A stretch of 64,000 bases of DNA from Antilocapra americana (lineage: Eukaryota > Chordata > Mammalia > Artiodactyla > Antilocapridae), in contig ML660201.1 of assembly GCA_007570785.1 (NCBI GenBank), forward strand, positions 33,975,840 to 34,039,839, in the 5' to 3' direction. Both the position numbers and the translations under genes were made by a program. Positions within the stretch are counted from its first letter, which is position 1, and each line of letters begins with the position of its first letter. Below are positions 37,186-50,300 of this stretch, piece by piece. The notes below the pieces were generated by a model. The model was not told the DNA's origin. It made no database searches and worked only from the letters and a program-made list of their open reading frames with translations.

Positions 37186-39049
37186 CTGGAAAAGGCAATC
37201 AGGACCCAGGAATCACAAACACCTCTGAATAGCCCTGCTTTTGAAAATGAAACCTGGACTGCCACTTGGACCCTACTGTCCTATTCCTTTGTTTCCTGAC
37301 CTAGTCATGTGTCGCTGTGCTAATTCTGTATCTGTCTTGGACTCAGAGCGCCCTTCTTCACTACTGGCCATATACAACTGATCATGGACTGTGCTCCGTC
37401 ACTCTGAACGAATCACTTAACTGGTCTGATTGTAGACAAGTTACCTGGAAGGAGGATCCTAAGACATAACAAGAGGGAAAGTGCAAATACAACATCTTTA
37501 GGGGGCCTGCGTGGACTTACAGGGCAGCTCCCCATTCTTCCCTGAATACCCAGATGAGGCCGTCACTTGGCCACACTCATAGTTCTGACTCTTCAGCAGT
37601 CTCCCTGCTCAGGCCAGGGTCTAACTTTTCATCTCAATACTGATTCCAGTTATTCTGGAGAAAGAAGCTGAATTAAAAAAAAAAAAAAAAAGCCAAAAAA
37701 CCCACCTAAGTGGGTGGATAGGGTTGATAAATAAGATAACTGTCGAAACTTCTAATTAAACCAACTCAACTGCATCCTTCTCTGCCTTCCCTGATGTCTC
37801 TGGTACTGTCTCTGTTTGTTTGCACCAAAACACTCTCTTTCCAGGGTTTCATTTTGGGCTGTCTTCTCTCTCTGGCCATGGAGCACGGGCTTCAAGTTTG
37901 TGAAATCTTGGAAAAGGAACATAGAAGGTGAGGTGCTCATACCTCTGTCAGAGAGAAGATATGATTTCTTTCATGTGATCCTGAGAATCTATGGAAAGAA
38001 AAAAAGAAAAAAAAGGATTAAGAACTGCTGATCTGACAGACCTGAATTCAAAGGCTGGCACTGTGGGACAGAAACACTTAGCTTTTAAGAAGCTGCTCAT
38101 CAGCAGGAGTGGCAGCACCGAAATGCGCACTCTGTTAGGGGTTTTGAGAGAGAGAAGGGACGCGAAGTGCTCGCCACCACATCTGGGGCCTCAGGCCTCC
38201 AATCTGATGAGCATTATTTTAACTAATAACAAGTTGGACTGTTACCTATTTCTCCTAGGTGGACTAATCCACTCCTAGTGGAAGGCAACCCTCCAATTCT
38301 ATTTTATGCTCAAATCTGTCTCTTAAGCTCCAGACTGTACATATATAGCCACTGGGTATTACACAGGCAACTCAAATTCATTGCAGTGTTTTTCTTCTCT
38401 ATCACCACAGCAGGTATTTAAGGCTCAACCAACCTGGCCAAGCCAGAAATCTCTGAATTACCTTAGCCTTCCGCTTGCCCAAATGAGACCTCAAAATCTG
38501 TTAGTTTTACCTTTAAAAGATCTTTGGAGTAAGTTTCCACCTCTTTATCCACAAGGTCACTGTCTTAGTTTAGAAACTTAATAGCTGTTACCTGGATCAA
38601 ACTACAACAGCTTTATCAATTATTTTTGTCCCAAGGTTCTCACCTGCCCATTCTGACTTGAGAGGGCCCTATGTGGTAGAGAGTAAAATACACATATTAG
38701 ACTCACTTAGTAAGTCCCACTCGCAATAGGAGCAAGTGTTTCTTATGAGAAGGAGAGAACTGAGAGAGCAGACAGTGGAGTCGGAAGGCGGAGGACCTGA
38801 GGTCTGATTTAGGGCAGAGTTTTATGAGGAGGACTTGAGGGGTTGGGAGTAAAGGTTAAAGACAGAGATTAGGCAAGAGTGAAAACGTGAGAAAAAGGGA
38901 AAGAGATTTAAGTGCTTCTTTGATTTTCCACAGTTGCCTGTACAGACGTGAATGGCTTTTACCTTTGGCAGCTACAATGTGCTAGGACTGGGCTGTGAAA
39001 ATCTCTGGGCTCTGACAGTGACATCTGGTTAAACTGCATGCTCCTAAGG

Positions 39050-39320
39050 ACGAAGGCCCCCTGACATGTGAGGTCCTGAACAACCTGGTACCATCTTTTC
39101 CAACCCTGTCGGGCCCCCTCCCTTTCAGCTAGCTTCATCCAGAACCATCCCCCTGTCTGTGTGCCTTCACATCTGTGCCGGCCCACTTTGCTCCCTCTGC
39201 CTAGAATGACCTCACCTGTCTTTCTGCTGGTTGATTCCCTCAGGTCAAGATCCAAAACTACCAATCCCCCGTTCGGTGAACTGGGATACTCTTCTGCTGT
39301 CCCTGGCCACATTACCTGCG
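39050..39320 (+). repeat. L2 LINE 3'-end fragment
   Basis: The phrases 'ccttcacatctgtgccggccc', 'tttgctccctctgcctagaatgacc' and 'gattccctcaggtcaagatcc' are typical of the L2 3' end. Ancient mammalian repeat. Confidence 0.7.
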
Positions 39321-39799
39321 AGAGAACAGAAGTGAAAAAAGGAGGAGGATTGAACCTTCTCCTGGGACGTTTAAGGGGGACATCCACAGTGAAAGGAATT
39401 ATCTATAGGGAATATAAATATATAAATATAAATTTAAGAATGAATTTGAGTAGTCAGCTGATCTAAGGATGGAATGGAAGTCTATGGAGCAGGGCAGTGG
39501 GGAGTGAAACCAGCCTCACTCCTTCCTGTAATTACTCACCTTTATTGCAGTCCACAAATCCATTGCTTCCCTTAGTCTTTGAAGTAACAAAAATAATTTG
39601 GAATTTGTAAGAATGGTTTGCAAATGGTAAAAATGGCCAAGTTTCTAGAAATGAAAGATTATGCTGCACCTAATACTAATACACTTGTATTGCCAGAGAG
39701 GGAGGTATGTAAAAAAAAAAAAAAGAAAGAAAAAAACCAGACCCAGTTGGAATAAAAACTTACCTCTCTCTTCAATATTCTGTAATAACCTAAATGGGA

Positions 39800-39915
39800 A
39801 AAGAATTTGAAAAAGGATACCTGTATACGTTTAACTGAATCACTTTGCTGTACACCTGAAACAAACATAACATTGTTAATCAACTATACTCCAATATAAA
39901 ATAAAAATTAAATCA
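39800..39915 (+). repeat. L1 3' tip
   Basis: It has 'gggaaaagaatttgaaaaagg', 'actgaatcactttgctgtacacctgaaac' and 'atcaactatactccaatataaaa', the standard artiodactyl L1 tip. Only the last 100 or so bases survive. Confidence 0.88.
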
Positions 39916-40266
39916 CACATACACAGACTTACCGGTAATAAAAACTGACCACATGCCATCAAATAATACAAATAGAATGCATTTCTCAACCTATCGATTT
40001 CCTTCTGTTGACAAACCTACAGGGCAAGGATACAGTTGTGTTCACTGTTTACCCGGTTATTAATTTACCCAAGATGAAGTTTTGTGCCTGAGAAGGGAAA
40101 CATCTTAAGCCCTTAAAGTCTGTAGCTTGCATGGAAGGGAAGCTGAAGGAAGGGACTTTACAAGGGTGTCTGATGTTAAAAATGAAGAAGAGTCAGACTA
40201 GATCGGAAGAGGTTCAGGATCACAACGAGGCAGAAACATGTAAAATATTTCATGCAGCGAACCTTA

Positions 40267-40375
40267 TTTATTGAGAAATCCTAGTTTTATTGCCCGTTAA
40301 CATGTTTGTTCCACAAACTAATTTCTCATAAAGCAAAGCACAACTTTTCTTATAAATAGTATAAATTATTTTATT
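40267..40375 (-). promoter_or_regulatory. ATXN7: Cluster of AATAAA polyadenylation signals, ATXN7
   Basis: Minus-strand hexamers lie at 40370-40375, 40286-40291 and 40267-40272 (tttatt on the plus strand). Which one is used cannot be told from sequence alone. Several closely spaced signals suggest alternative cleavage sites. Confidence 0.6.
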
Positions 40376-41304
40376 TACAGAACTTGTTACAAAACAAATA
40401 GACTATATATTTCTTCTCTTTTAAATATCCAAAGTAATCTTCTATCCCTTGACATTTGTTCATGTTCTATACAGCAGCCAACAAAAAGTCCAGCTGAGAT
40501 GCTCTTGATTATGTGTACAAATGATCAAACTATTCACACATTTTAAACAGGAGATTGCTTTTATAACCAAGCTCAAAGGGAAAAAAAAAAAGAGAGAGAA
40601 ACCGGCAAAATGCTTTGAAGGCCCTCCACTCACACTGACAGACTGCAGTGCTCATTCAAATGATCTGAAAATGTAAAAGGTTTTACGCAAAATGTAAAAA
40701 TGATTATTTTTCTGCTAAACATAATTAAACTTTTAACAATCATTTTTCCAAAGTCCAACTTTTTCCCCCACTGCAGGACAGAATGAGAGACATTAAGAAA
40801 TTCCTTGGCAACAGAACTCTTGCAGGAAGACAGCTGCCTTTATAAGTTACATTTTTTCAAATTATACATTTTTTTTCAATGTTCTCAGAGGTACTCTGTA
40901 TTATATTTTTGGAATACAAAATATTTTAAATATTCTATTTTAAACTCTGCACTTCACGAGTGAATAACAAAATGGACACGCTGTGTAAGTTGCTGGCTGA
41001 CAGAAGATTTGTAACCCTTGGTGCCACTGGGCAATTCACTGCCAGTTGAATTCCTGTGAACCAAAAGGTCTTGATTTTAAAATACCTTATAAAATTACCA
41101 GCATTTGGTGGTTTTCAACTCCTCCCCTAAAATTTAAGTAACAATATTTAGGTGGAAAAAGCAAACTCCAAAAAAGTTCAACTGAACATTCAAGTCTTTT
41201 TAAAGAATCTGTCTAAGCTTAAAACTAGGTTCAGGCACTTTCAGTTTTGTGTTTTTCCCATTAGTTTTACTCACGTCACATACTAACACCCGTGTGCTCG
41301 GGGC

Positions 41305-41335
41305 GCACACACACACACTCACTCATTCTCACACA
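41305..41335 (+). repeat. Short (CA)n run in the ATXN7 3'UTR
   Basis: A CA-rich run (cgcacacacacacactcactc), read as a TG run in the transcript. It is short and probably only weakly polymorphic. Confidence 0.75.
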
Positions 41336-44307
41336 TAACAAAAGAAAAGCAGTGTGTCACTTGTTACATGTAGTCTACAGGAACATCAAGCAACTAGGGA
41401 GAAGCAATGCCCACTTCATCTGCATGAATCCACTCCCGGGACACTGAAAGGGACAGAAGACTTTCACAGAACAGAAGCGTCCCTTACACGGTAAAGGAGG
41501 CAGGTCCTAGAACTATTGGCTTGGCAGTGAACCACTTCAAATTATAAAAAGGTATTTACTTTTATTAATTAATAAATAAATACTAGATGATCTCAATTGT
41601 ACCAAAACAGGATATCAGAAAAAAAGACCTGTGCAAAAATACATATTTAAATATGTACAATTCATTTTTAACAAAATATGTCTTCTCAAATAGGGATACT
41701 TCCATATTTATAATAGAACAAGAAATTCCAAAATAAAGATACAAAAGTAGGTTTTCGTATAATTCTTTGTTCATCATTGCAGCACTTTTTCTTTTTTTGT
41801 AGGTTAAGAAAACTGCAGGAGTTGTCACGAAATTCTATCGGAAAGAATATAAAAATTATCTTGGTTTTAAATTGATACCAAAGTCTGTCTAGAAACAACC
41901 CAACCACTGCAAATTTGGTTTCTGCAAGTTAATTTAGTTCAAAAAAATACTTGTACTCCCGTGGTTTAAATGGTCTTACTTATTCATTGTAATAAAAAGC
42001 AGTTGTAGGAGAAAATAAAAATATTTGAACAACAGTCTAAAATTTAATAGCACTGTTTAGAATAGGTCTGTTTGTGGCAGCAGAGTCCAAAATGGCTAAT
42101 ATCCTAATCCCGATGCTCTGTATACTACCGGGAGACAATAATGAAATTAAAATCTCAATCTAAGAAATCAAAGGATCAAGAATCGCTTATCTAAATATCT
42201 ACATTATTCTGAGTCAACTTTCTACCATGGGTCCTATTCACATCTTCTGGAACAACATGATCTGTCTACAATTCCATCACTAAAAGCAACTTTATTTATA
42301 ACCATCAAGTCCCCTTGGCTCTGAAAATAAATTCTACCCATCCCCCATTGCACTTGTCACCGAGGAATCAGCTAGGTACGTTCTGACTTCCTCTTACCTC
42401 CTCCTCTCCCTCTCCTGGGATGAAAACCGGCCGACCTCTGCTAACTACACCAGACGGCCCATCCGTGCACTCCTCTTACAAGCTCTCCTACAGCATCATT
42501 TTAAAAACATTTACTAACTGATTGCATAATAACTGAACAAGATACTGTTCTCCCCTTCCTTTAAAAAAAGAATCAATATTTTACATCAATTTATAGCTAA
42601 AGTATCTCCATAAACTTTGTTATCTTATATAATAATTCTGTAGCAATTCACATTATTAGGCTGGTAACCAAGTATTTACTCATTCTACCTGTTGTTGACT
42701 GAAAATTCCCTGAATCCGAAGTTTGTAACCCAAGAATTGTAACAAAAAGGGATGCACTGATGGGCTCTGTCCCAGCTCTACCCGGGGCCATGATCGGAGC
42801 CTTGGGAAATTTACCCTGTGGTTGGCAACTTCCTGTGTTCCACTAAGCGAAATTGCCTGGTTCTCCTTTCAGGAGCTGCCGGTGGAATCAACTATTCAAA
42901 AGCTCCAGCTCATCCCCTCAGATTCAATGGCACCTTCTCAGGCAGAGATGCCTTAACCTATCAAACTCTTTCTGGGGGTTAAGTACTAGAAAAAACATTC
43001 GGGGTGGGCGGGGGGTGGGGGTGTCTCTGAAACCCTCAGGAAGATCACAGGTATTCATCCCAAGAAAGGAGGTATGTCAAGGAGCACCCCACCACCTCCA
43101 CATGGGCAGTGGTACCATCACCTGCACCCCTCCCTGGGTGCCTGCTGCCCACCTCAATGGCATCCACAGAAACGTGTGCAGTGGCAGAATGTGGTGTATA
43201 GATACACACAACCTTGGGAGTGCTTCAAGCAGAAATTTACACTTAGTCCCAGGACAGTATCCAAAGAGGTTGAGGGTAACACAGAGACTGCCTTGGAAAC
43301 ATTTAAGTGTTCCAGTGACTTGGTGAATGACAGATTCTGCTGCATCCCAGTTAGTTCACGTCACAAAGGCAATTTTTAAAAACAGGCGCCTGGGCAGGAC
43401 AACTGGCCTAATCATACTGTTTAACATGAAAACAAAGGCTAAAAAAAAAAAAAAAAACTCTTTGGAAATGGTGGAAAATTTCCCCCCACTGTGATTTTTA
43501 TCTGCCCCCCCGACCAAAATTTGGCTTTCCATGATCAAAATTGTTTGCTTTTTTTTTTTTTAAATTCACAGAGAATTGCTTTTGTACCATGAAAAGTAAG
43601 CCTCTAAACTGTGTTTCCTTGCTCTCTGGCCATCAGTGGTTTTTAAACAAGTTCGTGCATGAAAAACTTCTGACGGCTTCTGATCCCAAATTACTTACAA
43701 AAGGTGGGCGAAAACACAGGCTCTTTTATCATGGCGCCTCACGTTAACATCCACACTCCATTCTGGGCCCCTGATGTGAACACCTAGCCACAGACTCCCT
43801 TCTCCAGGGGGCTGCTTGGGGTGCAGATCTGCTTGCCCCCAGAGGTGTCTCCAATTATGGTATCTGACTGCTGGAGAGGGACCTGGGAGCTACAGATGCC
43901 AGGGTGAGGGAAGACCTAGGCAGGGAGAGTGGAGAAAAGACTACAGTCACACTCGGGCCAAGACACTTGCCCGACCTCCTCCAAGAGCAGCTGGGTGATA
44001 CACTGCAGGTTCAACGAGACAGGGACTTCTCACAGATGGCAGCAAGCCGTCCAGACCACTCTGACACTGATAAAAGCAACCTGGTGGCTGGACTTGATCC
44101 AGTGTCCTTTAACGGGTACTCACTGCTCCAGACAAAACTTCAGGGGCATCCTTGTTAAAACAACAGCCCGGCAGATTTCTACCCTCGAGGCCCACAGGAG
44201 GCTGGGAAAACAGACTCAAAGGTGTCATGGAATCCAGAGTGCTGAGTGGAGGTGTAACTTGTCATCACAAGTGTCCACATTATTCCTCCCCGTGCTATTT
44301 CCAGCTG

Positions 44308-44325
44308 TCAGGGATGGGCCTTTGG
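44308..44325 (-). CDS. ATXN7: ATXN7 terminal coding segment (five codons and stop)
   Basis: On the minus strand the acceptor ttttttgaaag is followed by CCA AAG GCC CAT CCC TGA, giving PKAHP and stop. Human ataxin-7 ends PKARP, so the exon is placed with confidence despite its tiny coding part. The penultimate codon encodes His rather than Arg. The exon continues as the long 3'UTR. Confidence 0.92.
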   Translation of the reverse strand, partial: PKAHP

Positions 44326-47300
44326 CTTTCAAAAAAGAGGGGGCTGGGGAGACATCGAAAGGTAAGTAAGCGGCTGTCCTCAGCCCTGCCCTGATTCTAA
44401 ACAAGGTATTCCCAAAGCCACGTACCACTCATGTCTCCACTGCCCGGGCTGTGCCAGGAGCAGGCAGCTAGAGAACTTGGTTTTAGCTTTCAACAGTCTC
44501 CAATGACCTTGGGCACAATCCTTCTAAGAGACTGGCTCTCAGAAAACAGTCCAGAAGAGATGCAGCCTGGGTTTCTAGCTGAGAGAAAAGGCTCACATGT
44601 TTGCCTTTTGGTTCTATTTACGGATGTTGCTTCCTTGAGGCTTTTCCAGGTTGTCAACTGAGACTGGACAAGGTCAAATGGGCCAGCACACAGGTGTGAA
44701 AGCTCACACCCAAGGCAGAGGGGGGACAGGGAGAGGGAACTCTGGCCTTCGCTGGCCTGCAGTGAGCTATTTTTAGGTCCTTGGTGGCATAGCCTACAAG
44801 TTGACTCAGGGGCTGGGCGGGCACTCAGCAATACCTCCCAGGCTCCCCAGCAGGTCCCCCTGATTCTGTTGTGGAAGGGACTCAAACTAGCCCAGTTATC
44901 GCTGCTCTAAAATCTGCTCCATGGAGAAGAGCAAGCTCAGGCCCCTACTGGTCTAAGAGCAGACTTCTAAACAGCATTTTGGAGGCATGGGTCCCTTTGA
45001 TGGTCTGAAGAAAGCTACTGGTTCCCTCTTGCAGCTAAATGATTAGGGATGTAAAAATACGCAATACTTTTTTGGGCAGTTCATCCATCTTCTGATCTAT
45101 AGCCATGCCCCACACCCCCCGCCTCCCGAGGTTGTATAGCATAACAGAAAGTATTCCACGGCACAGAGAAAACCTTTCTCAAATACAAACATGACGTGAA
45201 ACTGCTTTTAAGGAAAATAACCCAAACACAGGCTGTTTGTCCAAGGGGGATGTAGTCCTCCTCAGATGGTGGAAATGAGAGGTGGCAAGCTGGCAGCTCC
45301 TGAGTCAAACTTAGCTGACAAACATGTGGACTTCACCAGATCAAGACAAAGTGAAAAAACTATAGAGCTTTGGAAAATGGTGAAATTTCTCATGAAGGTT
45401 CAGATGCACAGTTTCTCTTTGAAATTAGAACAAGTTTCTGGGAGTCGCTGCTCTGTGCAGATGAGACACCCGCTCCCCAGCTCTCCACAGAGGGTCACCC
45501 TTGGCTGCGCCCGCCCAGTCTCCACCTTGCCCTGACACTGGGGGCGGTCAGGTCTGCAGCGGCTTCCGTGTGAAGATGGCCCGCTCCGTGACAGGGGTGC
45601 GTGCAGTGGGACTTCCCTCCCAGGATTCACATGAATCGGGAAACTACGCTCAGAAAGGTGTTACTAAGGGATGGATTCTTACAGTGTTTGCAGTGCATTT
45701 TTATGCTTATCATTAAACTACAAATCAAGAAGTGTTCACTTGTCCAGGAATCCTGTTCAAAGGCCCAAATGACACACAAATAGCCCATATGTGTTTGTGG
45801 CCCAAAGAGAAGAATTGAAGCAGTTGCCACTGAAATTCATGCGTCATTGTTTTCCCCACATCTTTGGCGCTGAGTTTTCATTCACACATATACTGGAGGG
45901 AAACTTCTGTCTCATGAAGAAACTTCTTGATATTTTCTGGATAAGTTCTAGTCTGCCATTTATGTTCAGTTTTGAAGATGAGGAAGGGAAAACAAACCAA
46001 AACAAAACAAGCCTCATATTTTAAAGCAGAGCTCTGAGGGTGACACTGCTGAAAATTCCTGCTTGTAAGCAAAGACAGAAGGTACCCTGCTGAATGAAAT
46101 GACAAGATGAGAGAGGAGCTGGACAAAAGACAGAGGAAGGTGGAGGAACTGGCCACAGGAGCAAACAGCAGCCGGAGGAGGAGGGGGGAAGAGACAAGAC
46201 ACAGCCAGAGAAACCAGGATCAGTAATGAATCCAACGCCCGACAAGCCCTTTTCTAGAAACAGGTCACATTCAGGTTTCTTTTCAATCTGTTAATTTCAA
46301 CGAGATATTAGTCTTCTGCTTGCCATAGTTAAATTCTGTTTCCCTGCCTCCTTGGAAAACTAGGAGAACATAGAGGGAGGGAATTAACGAGAAAATCTGA
46401 AATTCTTTGATGGGAAAAATATTAACAGCCTTTTTCAAATTTAAATCATCCCTTTCTACATCAGCTTGATTTCGCCCAGCTTTCTTCAGAAAAACATACG
46501 AGAGGACCGTGCTCCAGGACAGGGAGGGCCCCGCCGTCACGCAGGACGGTGTCCACCGCCCCGTGCTGAAGTGCACTTGGTGTGGCCTCCTTAGCCAGGA
46601 GCATCTTCCGAGTCCTCAGACAGTCTGGCAGAGAGGCGCCCGTGTGACCTTCATCTGGCCTTCAACTCGGCCTTTTCTTAAAAGACACCATGAAGCCGGA
46701 CACTTGCCTTTAGGCAAACCCACCCAACCGACCGCACAGATCTCTGAGTTGATCAACCATCTCAAGGCAGAGGCCACGGGCCTCCCCAAGGGGCCCCCAG
46801 GCCCTGTCCTACCTGATGGAGGAGGGAACTGTTCGTCAGCCCCGGTGCCCCTGGGCTGGGGCCCGCGTGTTTTGCGTGGACGTTGTTCACGGCCGGCAGT
46901 TTGGCCACCTTGGTGGGCTTGCTGCTGCTGCTGCTGCTGTTGACACCACTCGAGCTGGGTGAGCACTTTCTTTTCTTTCCTAGGAGTTTGTCCAGAGGAG
47001 TGTGTGAGTGCGGGTAGGCGCTGTGGGAGTTGACGGGTAGCTCGCCGCCGGCCTGGTGCACGAAGGGGCCAAGGGAGAGTGTGGAATCGCCGCTGTTGAC
47101 CATCACGCTCATCCTCTTGATGGACTCGCAGGGGCTCCCGCTGGGGGTGCCCCGGCACCCTGGCTGCTCGTGCCGGCCACCCACCGAGTTCACTCGGCTG
47201 GCCACGCAGTTGAGGCTGATGCCCGGGGCAGAGGCTACTGCTGCAGGGTGGGGAGGTCCAGAGTGAGCCACACAGTTTTTCCTAAAAGACTCCATGGAAT

Positions 47301-50300
47301 GAGAAGAAGACGAGGATGACGAGGAGGAGGACGAGGGAACTAACAGTGGGGAGCTGTTTTTGCGTTTCTTTCCTGAGCCGCCGCCGGCGCTGCTACTGGC
47401 GTTGTGACAGTTCGTGCTGTTACCAGAAGAATCCTTGGGCCGCAGAGACTTGCTGGATTTCAGCTTCTGAGGTTTCCGGGCCATGGGGGAGGAGGGCACG
47501 GAGGACAGGCCGGAGGGCGTGGAGGGGGCGGGGGAGGACGAGGACACTTGTCTGGCCTGCACACTGCTCACAGGGTCCACGGCCCCGGAGGCGGCGGGCT
47601 GGGCGTTCAGTGTGGTTCCGTGAACTGGGACCGACTTAGGGCTGGGGGAGACGCAGGTGGACGAGAGCGGGGCGGGGGAGGGTGACACTGTGGCCGCTGC
47701 CAGGTAGCTAACCCCACAGTGTGCCGTCGGCACAGAGTTTGTCCGGTGAGGAACACGTGTGGACATGGGCGATGTGGTACTGGCAACAGGCGGGATCTTC
47801 CTGCAAAACAGAAGAGGGTGTGAGCAGCGTCCACCATGGCCCTTTGTGGAAACTCTCAGAAGGAGACCTCCTTCTCCTCTGGCAGTGAATACACCCCTTG
47901 GTCAGAGGGATCGCACCAAGATGCTGAGCCACAAGGAGTGTCACTTTACATTCTTCATGCTTTCCTGCACTCTGAGAACACTGGCCTGTAAGCCCATGCA
48001 CTGGGGCCACAGGTTCACACCACACCCTTCCATCCAGCACCCCGAGCGGAGCGCCCCGACTCTGGCTACTGATCTTCCTTCAGTTCCTGAACCAGGTCAT
48101 GATGCCAGACTCATGTATCTTCTGCCTGAGACACCGTCACCCCAACTTCTGCTCATCTTTCCATTCTGGCCCATCATCACTTTCTTAGGAAATACAACCT
48201 TTCTAACTTGCTTAGTTCCCACTCTGCCCCATTCCTAGACTTGGGAAGGCTCTGGTAGTTTTAAAAAGTATTACTGAGGATCACTGTCCAGTGTTTCTGC
48301 AGATAGAGCAATTCACAGCTGATTTACTACTGTCTATTCAGCACAGTGCCTAGAACACAAAGGCACTCAAACACTAAGAGAACTCATGAACAAATGGGGA
48401 AAAAGGAAGGACACAGCTAGTTAGTAACAACTGCTAGGTCCCAGATACTGCCTGAAGAGCTGGGGAGCCACCAGATCTCAGGGGATTTCTGGTCAGTGAT
48501 CTGACAATGGATTCTGTTAATACTATCTGGATATCTATTCAAACAGTCAAACGAGGGACCCTTCCCACTGTTATTTTAACTATGACTTTTAAAATCTGAC
48601 AGCACCAAAATATCAAAAAACCCTATAGCATAATTAACACTCAGATAGCAAAACAGCAAGTAGCCTGACTGGAAGTCAACTGCCAAGACTGCCCTGACCC
48701 AAACTTCACGGGGCAGCTCTGGCTGATCCAACTACCAGCAGTGCTCCTGAACCTTCAGGTGAGAGACTTGGCTTAGATCGCTGCCAAATCTCTCTTGATG
48801 CTTTTTGAGAAGAACTGTAGCTATTCATGAAAGGACTTAAATAACTGCAAGTGTTCATACCAGCCTTAAAACCCTCCCCCAGCAAGAGTGTGGCTCCTAC
48901 TCTAAGTCTGTGCTTCCCAATGTCTCTGCACGTCACAGTCATCCGTGGCGTTCAGGCCACACCAGGATCATGGGGGCGGGGTCCAGGCACTAGTAACTCC
49001 TAGATCTCTCCAGATGCTGAGGTGGATTGAGAAGCTGGGCTTCTATCCCCATGTTACTCACGAAGGATAAGCATTGACATTACAGGAGAGGCTTATTGGA
49101 AATACTGAGTCCCTGGGCCCGATCCTAGACCTCCTTCATCAGACTGTATCTCAGCGAGACCCCCGGGCACTGGCACCGGTGACAGTCCTGACTGAAACTC
49201 AGGGCAGGGGCCCCTGCTCCCTGGGTGCAGTGGCGCCTCACGGCCACCAGGTGGCTTAGGAGGACAGAGCCTCAAGGCCAGGCTGCTGGAACCAAACCTG
49301 GGGAAAAGGAAAGGCTTCCATGGGGGCAGGGGTGTGCACTCTCTGGATGACATTACTAATTTCTCTTTAAAAAGCTCTTTCAAGTCATTTCCTACCTTTT
49401 ATATAAAGAAGAGACAAAAAAAAAAAAAGAGTAGGCAGTCATACTGACCTATGTTTGCGTGAATAAACCCAAAGACATACAAGCAACTAATGAAACTGTG
49501 AGGAGTGGGTGAAAAACAGGAAATTTTTTTTCAGGGGAAATTTTTACTATGTGCCTCTTTGTATCCATTTTTGCTGTTTTAGCCAATCTTAAAAATTAAA
49601 AAAAAAAAGAAAACTCACACCTAAACCTGATAACCACCCCAGCCCGTGCTTAGTGCCATGTGGTCCCTGATAACAGCACACAGAGAGCAAACAGAACGCA
49701 CAGGAGCTGCAAATAGCCTTCTGAGTTGGAGCAAGGGCTAGTCTACCCTCAATGCTGTCCAGAGACTCCACACACTGTGGATGACAGAGTTACTACCAGG
49801 CTGACACTCCCTCCACGTACCCTCAAGTTAACCACAGTAACCGAAGCATGAGGGGCTCAGGACAGTGCTGGCGGGGCTCCTCATGGAAGGGAAGCCTTTC
49901 AGCTGCGCCAGGGGATGGGACCGGAAATGCATTAAGAGGTTCCTTGAGTGCCTCAAAGATGCCATCTCAAGAGTTCTCCACTGAGAAGTGCTGAGCCATT
50001 CCTGGCAAATCCCAGGGGCTGCCTGCACCAGCCCCCTTCACTCCTGTGTAGAGAGCACTTATTTCCTCAAGCATCTGGCCTGGCACCTCTCTCCAAGCTC
50101 CTACCCACCCCAGACCCGTGTGCCAGCTCATTGCTGAACAGCCCGTCTGTCTCTGCTGAACTGATTTTTTAAAACCAAAGGTCATGGTAATGGAAAGAAA
50201 GTTTCCTCCTCACTGGGAGCAAGAGACTGATAAGGCAGGCAGACGGCAACACAGCAGAGAGATGAAACAGCAGTCAGCCAAAGGACCCTGCTTCTTCAGA

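Larger units (their letters stand above)
37186..40240. other. Intergenic sequence with old repeats
   Basis: It lies between the BovB and the ATXN7 3' end. It contains an A17 tract (37675-37691), an L2-like fragment (39050-39320) and an L1 tip (39800-39915). I see no gene; the open frames are short and resemble nothing I recognise. Confidence 0.6.
40245..44307 (-). other. ATXN7: ATXN7 3'UTR (about 4 kb)
   Basis: It follows the ATXN7 stop codon on the minus strand without any acceptor-like break that I could identify, and it contains no BovB, Bov-tA or L1 sequence, unlike its surroundings. It is AT-rich toward the low-coordinate end. Three AATAAA hexamers on the minus strand, between 40375 and 40267, mark the probable end. 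The length matches the roughly 4 kb 3'UTR known for human ATXN7. The exact end, between about 40.24 and 40.36 kb, is uncertain. Confidence 0.72.

Noticed and set aside
46922..46939. The SCA7 disease CAG repeat
   Set aside because: The run is in the C-terminal exon and encodes serine in the ATXN7 frame. The glutamine tract is in an N-terminal exon outside the window.
46762..47766. A separate 334-residue gene starting at the Met near 47766
   Set aside because: The frame continues upstream to a splice acceptor at 47801, and the Met is internal to ataxin-7. The last residues after HQ are intronic read-through.
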